Positions 53,995 to 62,187 of a stretch of 64,000 nt of DNA are shown one piece after another. Origin of the DNA: Dyadobacter sp. CY343 (GTDB taxonomy: Bacteria; Bacteroidota; Bacteroidia; Cytophagales; Spirosomataceae); the NCBI RefSeq assembly GCF_021390335.1, contig NZ_JAJUXK010000006.1, positions 372,001-436,000 on the forward strand, read 5' to 3'. The notes beneath the pieces were generated by a model. It saw only the letters and a program-made list of their open reading frames with translations. It searched no databases and had not been told where the DNA came from. Both the position numbers and the translations under genes were made by a program. Positions within the stretch are counted from its first letter, which is position 1. Every line of letters begins with the position of its first letter.

Positions 53995-54024
53995 TTTGTT
54001 TGTGGACAATAATCTGTAATTTTG
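53995..54024 (+). promoter_or_regulatory. Promoter of mreBCD
   Basis: TTTG at 53995-53998, 18-base spacer, then TAATTTTG at 54017-54024, an exact -7 match. It lies 41 bases before ATG 54066. Confidence 0.55.
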
Positions 54025-54065
54025 CCATCCTGAAATCAAAGTGAGCGCAAATTTTAACAAATTAT

Positions 54066-55091
54066 ATGGGATTGTTTGATTTTTTGACTAGCGATATTGC
54101 GATTGATTTGGGTACTGCCAATACTTTGATCATTCATAAAGATACAGTAGTTGTTGACGAGCCCTCAATCATTGCCATGGATAAAACCACGGGCAAAGTT
54201 TTGGCGATAGGCCACACGGCCATGCAAATGCATGAGAAGACGAATGAGAATATAAAAACGATCCGTCCACTCAAAGACGGGGTTATTGCAGACTTTACCG
54301 CAGCCGAAATGATGATCCGTGGTATGATCAAAATGATCGACACGGGCAGCCGCTTTTTTACACCCTCCCACAGAATGGTAGTTTGCATTCCTTCCGGTAT
54401 TACCGAGGTTGAAAAACGGGCTGTAAAAGACTCCTGCGAGCATGCAGGCGCAAAAGAAGTGTATATGGTGCACGAGCCGATCGCAGCTGCAATAGGTATC
54501 GGTATTGATATTACTCAGCCAAATGGGGTAATGATCGTGGATATTGGTGGTGGTACTACTGAAATCGCTGTTATTGCATTGTCAGGTATTGTTTGCGAGC
54601 AGTCTGTCCGCATTGCGGGTGACGTTTTTACAAGGGATATCGTCGATTATATGCGTCGCGAGCACAACCTGCTGATCGGTGAGCGTTCTGCTGAGCTGAT
54701 TAAAATGGCAATTGGCTCTGCGTCACCTGAGTTGGAAGTTCCTCTCGAAGATTATCAGATCCGCGGACGTGACTTGATGACCGGTATTCCGAAGGAAATC
54801 CGCGTGACGTATAGTGAGATAGCGTACTCTCTGGACAAGTCAATATCCAAAATTGAAGAAGGTGTAATGAAAGCACTGGAAATCTCTCCTCCTGAGCTTT
54901 CAGCGGATATTTTCAAAAATGGTATATACCTGACCGGCGGCGGCGCACTTATTCACGGACTTGACAAACGCATTGCTCAGAAAACGAAGCTTCCCGTCCA
55001 TATTGCTGACGATCCATTAAAGGCTGTTGTAAAAGGTACTGGGGAAGTCCTCAAAAACCTGGAACTCTACAAGCCTGTATTGATTTCATAA
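54066..55091 (+). CDS. mreB: Rod shape-determining protein MreB
   Basis: A 341-residue actin homolog that guides lateral cell-wall synthesis. Phosphate loops are DLGTANTLI and DIGGGTTEIAV; ADFTAAEMMIRGMI and LTGGGALIHGLDKRI are also typical. An N-terminal amphipathic stretch (MGLFDFLTSD) may bind the membrane. First gene of mreBCD. Confidence 0.97.
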   Translation: MGLFDFLTSDIAIDLGTANTLIIHKDTVVVDEPSIIAMDKTTGKVLAIGHTAMQMHEKTNENIKTIRPLKDGVIADFTAAEMMIRGMIKMIDTGSRFFTPSHRMVVCIPSGITEVEKRAVKDSCEHAGAKEVYMVHEPIAAAIGIGIDITQPNGVMIVDIGGGTTEIAVIALSGIVCEQSVRIAGDVFTRDIVDYMRREHNLLIGERSAELIKMAIGSASPELEVPLEDYQIRGRDLMTGIPKEIRVTYSEIAYSLDKSISKIEEGVMKALEISPPELSADIFKNGIYLTGGGALIHGLDKRIAQKTKLPVHIADDPLKAVVKGTGEVLKNLELYKPVLIS

Positions 55092-55125
55092 GGATCGGAT
55101 CGCGCATAGCGTGCACATTTAGCCC

Positions 55126-55965
55126 ATGCTCCAACTCGTTGATTTCGTCATACGGAATCGTTTCTTTTTGGTTTTCGTACTGCTGGAAGTGCTCAGTGTG
55201 TGGCTTATTGTGCGCAGCAATACGTATTGGGGCGCCACTTATTTTAATACTTCCAATTACTACGTCGCTAAAACGCTTGCATTCTCCAACTCTGCCAGAG
55301 AATATACCAAGCTGGACGAAATGAATGCGGACCTGGCAAATGAGAATGCCAGGCTGCACGCATTGGTTACGACATTGAGCCAAAGAAAGCCCGTCGATTC
55401 TCCGGCAGGATACGTACCCGACTCTGCATTTGCTGCGAGGTTTACTTACACTGTCGCGAAGGTTGTGGATAACGAGACTAACAAGCAGAACAATGTACTG
55501 ACGATCGACAAAGGTACCGCTCACGGAATTAGGCCAGGTATGGGGGTTATTTCGGCCACCGGCGTCGTGGGTAAGGTTCGGTTCTGCTCGGAGCAATATT
55601 CGGTTATTACCTCAATTTTGCATTCGCAGTTCATGGTATCGAGTAAGCTGGTGCGCAGTAAGGAAATAGGATATGCCAAATGGGCAGGAAAAGATCCTAA
55701 CCTGATTGACATGATCGACGTTTCTAAGTACACCAAGATATTCAAGGGCGACTCTGCGGTAACCTCGGATCAGAACTCTGTCTTTCCTCCGGGTATTATG
55801 GTAGGCAGGGTCGAAACCGTAGCTGTGCATCCGAATCAGACGTTTTATAACATTGTATTGCGCCTTTCTACCGACTTCCGGAACCTCTCTTACGTTTATG
55901 TGGTACAAAATCAACAACTTGGGGAGCAGGAAAATTTGAAAACACGTACGATTGAAGTCCGATGA
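55126..55965 (+). CDS. mreC: Rod shape-determining protein MreC
   Basis: A 279-residue bitopic membrane protein. One N-terminal membrane segment (~8-28) is followed by a coiled-coil region (~60-95, LDEMNADLANENARLHALV) and the MreC beta domains (GTAHGIRPGMGVISATGVVGKV, SDQNSVFPPGIMVGRVE). It scaffolds the elongasome with MreB, MreD and PBP2. It lies 34 bases after mreB and overlaps mreD by four bases (ATGA). Confidence 0.95.
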   Translation: MLQLVDFVIRNRFFLVFVLLEVLSVWLIVRSNTYWGATYFNTSNYYVAKTLAFSNSAREYTKLDEMNADLANENARLHALVTTLSQRKPVDSPAGYVPDSAFAARFTYTVAKVVDNETNKQNNVLTIDKGTAHGIRPGMGVISATGVVGKVRFCSEQYSVITSILHSQFMVSSKLVRSKEIGYAKWAGKDPNLIDMIDVSKYTKIFKGDSAVTSDQNSVFPPGIMVGRVETVAVHPNQTFYNIVLRLSTDFRNLSYVYVVQNQQLGEQENLKTRTIEVR

Positions 55966-56465
55966 GTTTAAGAGAAACAATACAATATTCGCTGATGGTT
56001 CTGCTGTATCTATTCCTGCAGATCTTCTTTATGCGCAATATGGTCTTGTTCAATTATGCCTTCTGCTTTATCTATATTGCGGGCGTATTGCTGATGCCGC
56101 CTGACATTGACAGGATGTATCTGTTGCTCATAGCCTTTGCAATAGGTTTCACTGTGGATGTTTTCTCGAATACTTTTGGAATGCACGCTGCCGCCACCGT
56201 ACTGATCGCTTACCTCCGCCCTTTCCTGATCCACTTCCAGATGAAGTCCAAGGGAGCAGAGCGCGCTGAGGTCGGAATACGGACGCAGGGCTTAGGCGCC
56301 TTTATTGCCTATATTTTCCCGCTGATCCTGATTCATCATTCGGTTCTGTTTTTTATGGAGATCAATCATTTTGGAATGATCCTTTATACGCTGATCCGCA
56401 TTGGTGCCAGCACCTTACTTACTACTCTCCTCGTCATATTACTGGAACTTTTTTCCAAACGTTAA
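55962..56465 (+). CDS. mreD: Rod shape-determining protein MreD
   Basis: A 167-residue inner-membrane protein with five or six hydrophobic segments, small and divergent as usual for MreD. The segment LLIAFAIGFTVDVFSNTFGMHAAATVLIAYLRP, read in parts, fits the Bacteroidota form. Position after mreC with an ATGA overlap settles the identity. PBP2 and RodA genes do not follow in this window. Confidence 0.85.
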   Translation: MSLRETIQYSLMVLLYLFLQIFFMRNMVLFNYAFCFIYIAGVLLMPPDIDRMYLLLIAFAIGFTVDVFSNTFGMHAAATVLIAYLRPFLIHFQMKSKGAERAEVGIRTQGLGAFIAYIFPLILIHHSVLFFMEINHFGMILYTLIRIGASTLLTTLLVILLELFSKR

Positions 56466-56632
56466 TATGACATTTTGACGCAAGTCGATTTTTGGCTCGA
56501 AATTTGATGTACCTACATTAATTAACGATGACTTAGATCGCATTGGGAACCGGTCAGATTTCCTCTCTATTGTAATTTTATCGTGAAGGGGTGGCTGTTA
56601 TATAGCTTCAACGAGCCACTTGTCAAAATTAA

Positions 56633-56664
56633 TTTGCACCGTTTGGAGCTGTTATTAATCTTTG
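56633..56664 (+). promoter_or_regulatory. Possible promoter of the ECF sigma gene
   Basis: TTTG at 56633-56636, 19-base spacer, then TAATCTTTG (one extra base between TA and TTTG). It would give a short leader of about 10-20 bases. Confidence 0.35.
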
Positions 56665-56680
56665 TAAATTCAGCATTCCT

Positions 56681-57280
56681 ATGTCAGTTGCCATGTCAGA
56701 AACGCTCACGACTAATGAATACACGGATGATCTTCGTTATGAAGTATTTAACCGCGAGTTCATGCCTCATATAGACTCCATGTACAACTTCGCCTTCCGC
56801 CTTACCATGGATGAAGACGATGCAAATGACCTGGTTCAAGACACATATTTAAAAGCTTTTCGTTTTATTTCTTCTTTTGAACAGGGTACTAATGCCAAAG
56901 CCTGGTTATTTAGAATCTTGAAAAACAGCTTTATTAACGACTATCGTAAAAAAAGCAAAGAGCCTTCGAAAGTAGATTACCAGGAGGTAGAGACGACTTA
57001 CAATTCAGAAGAAGCGTCGGACACTACCTATACCGTGGATCTTCGTGCTGATGCGGTTCAGGAATTGATCGGAGATGAGGTAGCAAATGCATTGAATGCA
57101 CTGCCAGTAGACTTTCGGACTGTGATTATCCTGTGTGATATTGAAGGATTTACGTACGAAGAAATGGCGAAGATCCTGGACATTCCGATCGGTACTGTAA
57201 GGTCCAGACTGCACCGTGCGCGTAATCTTTTGAAAGAAAAATTGAAGAGTTATGCCAGCACAATGGGATACGATTCATAG
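56681..57280 (+). CDS. ECF-type RNA polymerase sigma factor
   Basis: A 199-residue group 4 sigma factor. Region 2 shows MYNFAFRLTMDEDDANDLVQDTYLKAF, read in parts (~35-60), and region 4 shows LPVDFRTVIILCDIEGFTYEEMAKIL and IGTVRSRLHRARNLLKE. A second ATG at 56693 is equally possible. An 82-base gap separates it from a putative zinc anti-sigma gene, so the pair probably forms a stress switch. Confidence 0.92.
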   Translation: MSVAMSETLTTNEYTDDLRYEVFNREFMPHIDSMYNFAFRLTMDEDDANDLVQDTYLKAFRFISSFEQGTNAKAWLFRILKNSFINDYRKKSKEPSKVDYQEVETTYNSEEASDTTYTVDLRADAVQELIGDEVANALNALPVDFRTVIILCDIEGFTYEEMAKILDIPIGTVRSRLHRARNLLKEKLKSYASTMGYDS

Positions 57281-57362
57281 GTTGTGAAACTTTTTTTACA
57301 ACCTATTCGGTTATAAGGTACAACTGAAACTTATTCCATTATTCCTTATTTCATTTTAGGTA

Positions 57363-57653
57363 ATGAATGCATCCCCTACGACGCCTTCTGTGACAGAAGC
57401 TGCGCAAGACAAAGTAATGAAGCACACGTGTGATCATCACGCTCAGTGTATGAAGGTAATCCAGGCTATTCTGGATGATGAGGCGACGGACGCTGAGAAG
57501 GAACATTTTCGTGTCAATATGGATAAATGCATTCCCTGCATCGAATCTTACCGCCTGGAAAAATGCATCAAAGATTCACTCAATCAGAAAATTGCAAAAA
57601 AGCCCTGCCCCGAAAGTATCCTCAATACGATCCTGTCTAAAATCAACAGTTAA
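57363..57653 (+). CDS. Putative zinc-binding anti-sigma factor
   Basis: A 96-residue soluble protein with a cluster of His and Cys: HTCDHHAQC, then HFRVNMDKCIPCIES. The H-x7-C-x2-C arrangement resembles the zinc anti-sigma (ZAS) domain, whose consensus has H-x3-C-x2-C, and the following helix (YRLEKCIKDSL) fits. No membrane segment, so it would be a cytosolic redox or metal sensor for the sigma factor upstream. Confidence 0.7.
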   Translation: MNASPTTPSVTEAAQDKVMKHTCDHHAQCMKVIQAILDDEATDAEKEHFRVNMDKCIPCIESYRLEKCIKDSLNQKIAKKPCPESILNTILSKINS

Positions 57654-57662
57654 TCTGTTCGT

Positions 57663-58232
57663 GTGAAAGGAAAGCTCATCATATTCTCTGCTCCTTCCGG
57701 TTCTGGAAAAACCACCATTGTCAGACACCTTTTAAGTACATTTAATAATCAGCTCGCATTCTCTGTGTCGGCTTGCACGCGTACAAAGCGGGACCACGAG
57801 ATTGACGGTAAAGATTATTATTTTCTAACGCTCGCAGATTTCAGGCAGAAAATCGCCGACCAGGAATTTGCAGAGTGGGAAGAGGTTTATGCCGGAAATT
57901 ATTATGGTACCCTAAAATCCGAGATCCAGCGGCTTTGGGACGAAGGTAGGCACGTCGTTTTCGATGTTGACGTCAAAGGTGGATTGAAGCTAAAAGAAGC
58001 TTACGGAGACAGCGCCCTGGGCGTGTTTGTAAAAGTAACTTCCGAAGCTGAGATCAAGCGCCGCCTTTCGAGACGGGGAACTGAAACCGAGGAGACGCTG
58101 GCTACCAGGTTAGCGAAAGTCCGCTACGAACAAAGTTTCGAGCACGAGTTTGACGTGGTACTGATTAATGATGAGTTGAATAATGCATTGGAAAGTGCAG
58201 AGATCCTGGTGAAGGATTTTCTGGAACTTTAA
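57663..58232 (+). CDS. gmk: Guanylate kinase
   Basis: A 189-residue enzyme phosphorylating GMP to GDP. The P-loop is FSAPSGSGKTT, and the GMP-binding stretches SACTRTKRDHEIDGKDYYFL and FVKVTSEAEIKRRLSRRGTE are clear. GTG 57663 is the start, nine bases after the anti-sigma gene. nadD follows 12 bases later. Confidence 0.96.
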   Translation: MKGKLIIFSAPSGSGKTTIVRHLLSTFNNQLAFSVSACTRTKRDHEIDGKDYYFLTLADFRQKIADQEFAEWEEVYAGNYYGTLKSEIQRLWDEGRHVVFDVDVKGGLKLKEAYGDSALGVFVKVTSEAEIKRRLSRRGTETEETLATRLAKVRYEQSFEHEFDVVLINDELNNALESAEILVKDFLEL

Positions 58233-58244
58233 ATTCCCCCCGCG

Positions 58245-58817
58245 ATGAAAATCGGACTTTTTTTTGGGTCTTTCAATCCCATCCATATTGGACACCTGAT
58301 TATCGCTAATACCATGCACGCGACGACGGATCTGGAACAGATCTGGTTTATTGTCAGTCCGCAAAATCCCTTCAAGAAGAACAGCAGCCTATTGCACGAG
58401 TTTGACCGTTTTGACCTTGTACAGCGTGCTATCTCGGACAATCCGGCATTTAAGGCGAGCGACATGGAATTTCACATGCCCAAGCCAAGCTACACGATCG
58501 ATACGCTGATCAGGATCCAGGAAAAATTCCCTCAACACCAATTCAAGCTGATTATGGGCGAGGACAATCTGGCTCAATTTCCTAACTGGAAAAATTACGA
58601 ACAGATCCTGGAATATACAGGTCTGTACGTATACAACCGGCCCAATTCAAAAAAGCACATTTTTGGAAATCACCTGGCAGTAAAGTTCATCGAAGCGCCT
58701 CTGCTGGATATTTCGGCGACATTTATCCGAACTTCCCTGAAAAACGGAGTTTCGATCAAATACCTGGTTCCCGAATCTGTGGAGCAGCTGATCAAAATCA
58801 AGAAATTTTATCTCTGA
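58245..58817 (+). CDS. nadD: Nicotinate-mononucleotide adenylyltransferase
   Basis: A 190-residue enzyme converting nicotinate mononucleotide to deamido-NAD with ATP. The nucleotidyltransferase motif is GLFFGSFNPIHIGH, with HxGH in IHIGHLII, and the C-terminal ISATFIRTSLKNG carries the ISxTxxR motif. Length is normal. Last gene of the sigma/anti-sigma/gmk/nadD run. Confidence 0.95.
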   Translation: MKIGLFFGSFNPIHIGHLIIANTMHATTDLEQIWFIVSPQNPFKKNSSLLHEFDRFDLVQRAISDNPAFKASDMEFHMPKPSYTIDTLIRIQEKFPQHQFKLIMGEDNLAQFPNWKNYEQILEYTGLYVYNRPNSKKHIFGNHLAVKFIEAPLLDISATFIRTSLKNGVSIKYLVPESVEQLIKIKKFYL

Positions 58818-58818
58818 T

Positions 58819-59208
58819 CTAAAGTGGTCTTGTTTGATAAGTGATCTCTGAAAGTAATCCCACTGCATTGAATTTAAGAATCACTTTTTCAGCCTCCGAT
58901 TTGGCCTTCATATCTTCACACTGAGGCCCTTTTTGTAAAAAATAGACGTAAAACTTCTGGTTTCGTTCTCCCAGCTGGTGAATATCAGGGCGGCCAAGCA
59001 ACTTGCCTATATCATCCGCAAACTTTCCTTTCAATTCTTTTTCAATAGACTTAAAATCAGCTTTTTGGGTCGAACGTGCGTTATTGCAGCCTCCCCGGTC
59101 AGCACGCCATTTTTTGAGATCCAAATTTCCTAATTTGTCCGGTGCCGAAGAACACGCTGTCAGAAAACCTATTAATATCCATGTATAAATCTTGGCCGGA
59201 AATCTCAT
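58819..59208 (-). CDS. Small lipoprotein, unknown
   Basis: A 129-residue lipoprotein with a lipobox FLTAC, so the mature N-terminus is a lipidated Cys. The mature part has CxxxR-type residues and GKLLGRPDIHQLGERNQKFYVYFLQKGPQC, which resembles a BamE/OmlA-like fold weakly. Two Cys pairs (GGCNN, GPQCED) could form a disulfide. It is divergent from the NTF2-like gene and convergent with nadD at a one-base gap. Confidence 0.6.
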   Translation of the reverse strand: MRFPAKIYTWILIGFLTACSSAPDKLGNLDLKKWRADRGGCNNARSTQKADFKSIEKELKGKFADDIGKLLGRPDIHQLGERNQKFYVYFLQKGPQCEDMKAKSEAEKVILKFNAVGLLSEITYQTRPL

Positions 59209-59268
59209 TTTAAACACTCCTTCGTTAAGTTTAAATCTATCCGCGAAGCTACTTATACTTCTCCTGAC

Positions 59269-59697
59269 ATGAAATTCATTTTGCTGTTTTTGATCCAGTT
59301 TTCATTTGTTCTGTCCGCAAATGCCCAACTGTCACAACCAATCGACGGAACCGACTGTGCGCGGCAGTTTTTTAATGCATTGCAGGAAAAGGATATAAAT
59401 GCATTGGAAGGCATTCTCACTGCCGACTTTACGGTTGTAAGCTTCAATGGACAAACGATCAACCGGCAGCAACTTATTCAAACAGTGAACGATGGACTCC
59501 TCGTTGTAGAATCCGGCATGATATCGGGCATTAGTACAAGAAATTATCGCGATGTAGCGATTGTAACAGGATTGTGGAGTATCAGGGCGCGGTTCAGAAA
59601 TAACAGCTTTCAGGGCGATCTTTCATTTATGGCGGTATGCACCCGAAGCGGGGCAAAATGGCAGGTATCGGCAGTCCAACTCACGCCGGTCCAATAA
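59269..59697 (+). CDS. Secreted DUF4440/NTF2-like protein
   Basis: A 142-residue protein with a signal peptide (ending SANAQ). The mature part has the cone-shaped NTF2-like pattern of DUF4440: ARQFFNALQEKDINALEGIL, TADFTVVSFNGQTINR, and VAIVTGLWSI. No catalytic role can be read from it. A terminator follows. Confidence 0.78.
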   Translation: MKFILLFLIQFSFVLSANAQLSQPIDGTDCARQFFNALQEKDINALEGILTADFTVVSFNGQTINRQQLIQTVNDGLLVVESGMISGISTRNYRDVAIVTGLWSIRARFRNNSFQGDLSFMAVCTRSGAKWQVSAVQLTPVQ

Positions 59698-59712
59698 GTC
59701 CGTATAAACGAA

Positions 59713-59739
59713 AAAAAGGAGCCTATTGAGCTCCTTTTT
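59713..59739. terminator. Bidirectional terminator
   Basis: A 10-base perfect inverted repeat (AAAAAGGAGC / GCTCCTTTTT) with a 7-base loop lies between the convergent NTF2-like and AraC genes, T-rich on both strands. Confidence 0.8.
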
Positions 59740-59759
59740 AATTGATATTCATGTAATTT

Positions 59760-60689
59760 CTAAACGTTCATCAGCGATTCACGACGGCGCATTTTGCCAG
59801 CCGGAATACCAAACATCATTTTGAAACGACGGCAGAAATAGGCGGTGTCCTTATAGCCTACATCTGAACCGATCGCGCGAATACTTTTCTTCGAAGTACG
59901 CAGCAAATCAACCGCTTTTTCCATACGCTGGTATTCAATATAATCCTGTGGGTTGATCCCGGTCAGCATTTTAAAATATTGACCTACATAATCCTCAGAA
60001 ACATTCGCGACGTTGGCAAGTACTTTGTTCGAAAGATCTCCGCCCAGATTGTCTTTAATATAAGCGAAAATGTCAATCAGACGTGGATCCTTGAAATACG
60101 TACTGTTCGTAACCAGCTGCTCAACAAACAATTTGTTTTTCAGAATGTAACGAATAATCTCAATAACCACCTCTTCCGTTTTGATCTTGATAATGCGTCC
60201 CTTTCCAGGAGTATCGAGCATATCTTCTGTCAATATCTGGTTGATAGTCGCTGCAATCTGATCGTCTCTTTTGATCAAAAACGGAGGTACATCCAGGGAA
60301 GTGAAGAAGTTGACCGTATCAAAAACCTTTGCTTCGAAAGATATCAGTCCAAATGAGTTGGGTAGTTTTCCAATTAATGCAGGATCGTGACCAGCGTCGA
60401 TATAGTTATCACGGTTGGTCATAAACTCCTCGTTCGAAACCGTTTTCGCAGTCTGCGTATTTCCGTAAGTCACAGTCGCATGTTTTCCGCCTGGAATAAA
60501 AAGCATATCGCCTTCCTCCACACGCTGCGATTCCTCTGACCCGAAAGAAACTTCACCGTCGTACAAAATCGTAAGCGAATTCTGGACGTCGTAGAAATTT
60601 TTAATCGTAATAGGTTGCAAAATCCGTATATGACGGGCTTTCACGAATTTCACCCCTAAAGATTCAATAATCTTATTATAATCTTCCAT
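59760..60689 (-). CDS. AraC-family transcriptional regulator
   Basis: A 309-residue regulator. An N-terminal cupin-like sensor domain (~20-95, YDGEVSFG...EEGDMLFIPGGKHATVTYG) is followed by a central helical region and a C-terminal pair of helix-turn-helices (~ LANVANVSEDYVGQYFKMLTGINP and IGSDVGYKDTAYFCRRFKMMFG). Effector unknown. Two TTGTACAA sites lie 44-69 bases upstream of its ATG, overlapping likely promoter boxes. Confidence 0.9.
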   Translation of the reverse strand: MEDYNKIIESLGVKFVKARHIRILQPITIKNFYDVQNSLTILYDGEVSFGSEESQRVEEGDMLFIPGGKHATVTYGNTQTAKTVSNEEFMTNRDNYIDAGHDPALIGKLPNSFGLISFEAKVFDTVNFFTSLDVPPFLIKRDDQIAATINQILTEDMLDTPGKGRIIKIKTEEVVIEIIRYILKNKLFVEQLVTNSTYFKDPRLIDIFAYIKDNLGGDLSNKVLANVANVSEDYVGQYFKMLTGINPQDYIEYQRMEKAVDLLRTSKKSIRAIGSDVGYKDTAYFCRRFKMMFGIPAGKMRRRESLMNV

Positions 60690-60732
60690 ACGTGATATGT
60701 TTAAGGGTCCTTTTGACCGTAACTTTCAATTT

Positions 60733-60763
60733 TTGTACAAATCTAATAAATTGTACAAAACTA
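60733..60763 (-). promoter_or_regulatory. Tandem TTGTACAA operator-like sites and -7 boxes of the AraC gene
   Basis: TTGTACAA, a perfect 8-base palindrome, occurs at 60733-60740 and 60751-60758, with flanks repeated (TTGTACAAATCTAATA / TTGTACAAAACTAATA), period 18 bases. Each copy contains a minus-strand TAnnTTTG box (60738-60745 and 60756-60763). Confidence 0.6.
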
Positions 60764-60861
60764 ATACAAGTATAGATTGACAAAAATTCAAAAAAAATGA
60801 TATTTTGATATCATTTAAATCCAAGATTCAGAATAAAATGGATTAGATCTTCTGAAATCAA

Positions 60862-62001
60862 CTATTTAAGTAGCTCCCTGGCTATTACGAGTTTTTGTAT
60901 TTCAGAGGTACCCTCATAAATCTGCGTAATTTTCGCGTCGCGCATGTGCCGCTCCACGTGATATTCTTTTACGTATCCATAGCCGCCGTGTACCTGCACA
61001 GCCTCGGTAGTGACCCACATTGCAACATCGGATGCAAATAATTTAGCCATCGCCGCAGCTTGTACGTAATCTTTTCCCTCGTCTTTCATACGGGCTGATT
61101 TATAGACAAGTAACCGCGCCGCCTCTATTTTTGTCGCCATTTCCGACAGCTTAAACTGAATTGCCTGATGATCGCTGATCGGCTTACCGAAAGTTTTCCG
61201 CTCTTTGGAATATTTCAAGGAAAGCTCAAATGCGCCGGCAGCGATTCCCAGCGCCTGGGCGGCAATACCGATCCTGCCACCATTCAGCACATTCATCGCA
61301 AACTTGAACCCGAATCCGTCGTCCCCTATTCTGTTCTCCTTCGGAACCTTCACATCAGAGAACATCAAAGTATGTGTATCCGAAGCACGAATGCCCATTT
61401 TGTCTTCTTTTTTACCAACCTCAAAACCTTCCACACCCTTCTCCACCAGAAACGCATTGATCCCTTTGTGCCTTTTCTCAGGGTCTGTCTGGGCGATTAT
61501 GACGCAAACGTCCGAAGTATTTCCATTTGTTATCCAGTTCTTGGTCCCGTTCAGCAGATAATAACCGCCCCGATCGACAGCCGTGGTGTGCTGGGAAGTG
61601 GCGTCAGAACCAGCTTCTGGCTCCGATAAGCAGAATGCGCCGATCATTTCGCCGGTGGCAAGCCGGCTCAGATATTTTTGTTTGATCGCTTCCGTTCCAT
61701 ATTTTTCAATTCCCCAGCATACCAGCGAATTATTTACCGACATAATTACACCGGCCGACGCATCGATCTTTGAAATCTCCTCCATCGCAAGTACGTAGGA
61801 GAGCGTATCCATTCCGCTGCCATTATAATCCGGCGAAACCATCATTCCCAAAAACCCGAGTTCCCCCATCTTTTTGAGTAGCTCAGGATCAAATTTCTGG
61901 GCGTTATCCCGCTCAATCACTTCCGGCAACAATTCGTTTTGTGCAAAATAGCGGGCAGCATCCCGAACAGCCAGGTGCTCTTCGCTCAGGTTAAAATCCA
62001 T
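60862..62001 (-). CDS. Acyl-CoA dehydrogenase
   Basis: A 379-residue FAD enzyme of short/branched-chain acyl-CoA oxidation. Typical parts are MIGAFCLSEPEAGSDA, YLLNGTKNWITNG, MGIRASDTHTLMFSDVKVP, and the catalytic-base region QIYEGTSEIQKLVIAREL. ATG 62001 is preferred; an upstream ATG (62028) adds nine residues. It is a single-gene leftward unit with two small dyads upstream (62026-62098). Confidence 0.94.
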   Translation of the reverse strand: MDFNLSEEHLAVRDAARYFAQNELLPEVIERDNAQKFDPELLKKMGELGFLGMMVSPDYNGSGMDTLSYVLAMEEISKIDASAGVIMSVNNSLVCWGIEKYGTEAIKQKYLSRLATGEMIGAFCLSEPEAGSDATSQHTTAVDRGGYYLLNGTKNWITNGNTSDVCVIIAQTDPEKRHKGINAFLVEKGVEGFEVGKKEDKMGIRASDTHTLMFSDVKVPKENRIGDDGFGFKFAMNVLNGGRIGIAAQALGIAAGAFELSLKYSKERKTFGKPISDHQAIQFKLSEMATKIEAARLLVYKSARMKDEGKDYVQAAAMAKLFASDVAMWVTTEAVQVHGGYGYVKEYHVERHMRDAKITQIYEGTSEIQKLVIARELLK

Positions 62002-62155
62002 TCCATTTAATTGTCCGCTAAATGCCATACCGTACGGTGGTTACAAAATATGATCTTTATCAAAAATAGATTTTTGCCTGACGGTATGCAAGCATACCTT
62101 TTTTCCTTTATATTAAAACTTTACTATTAGCTACTCATTATCAGGAAACTTGTTT

Positions 62156-62163
62156 TAAGTTTG
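62156..62163 (+). promoter_or_regulatory. Promoter -7 box for the tandem membrane genes
   Basis: TAAGTTTG is an exact TAnnTTTG match, 24 bases before ATG 62188. No clear -33 TTTG. Confidence 0.4.
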
Positions 62164-62187
62164 CGCCTTGATTTCGACAGATTTTAG

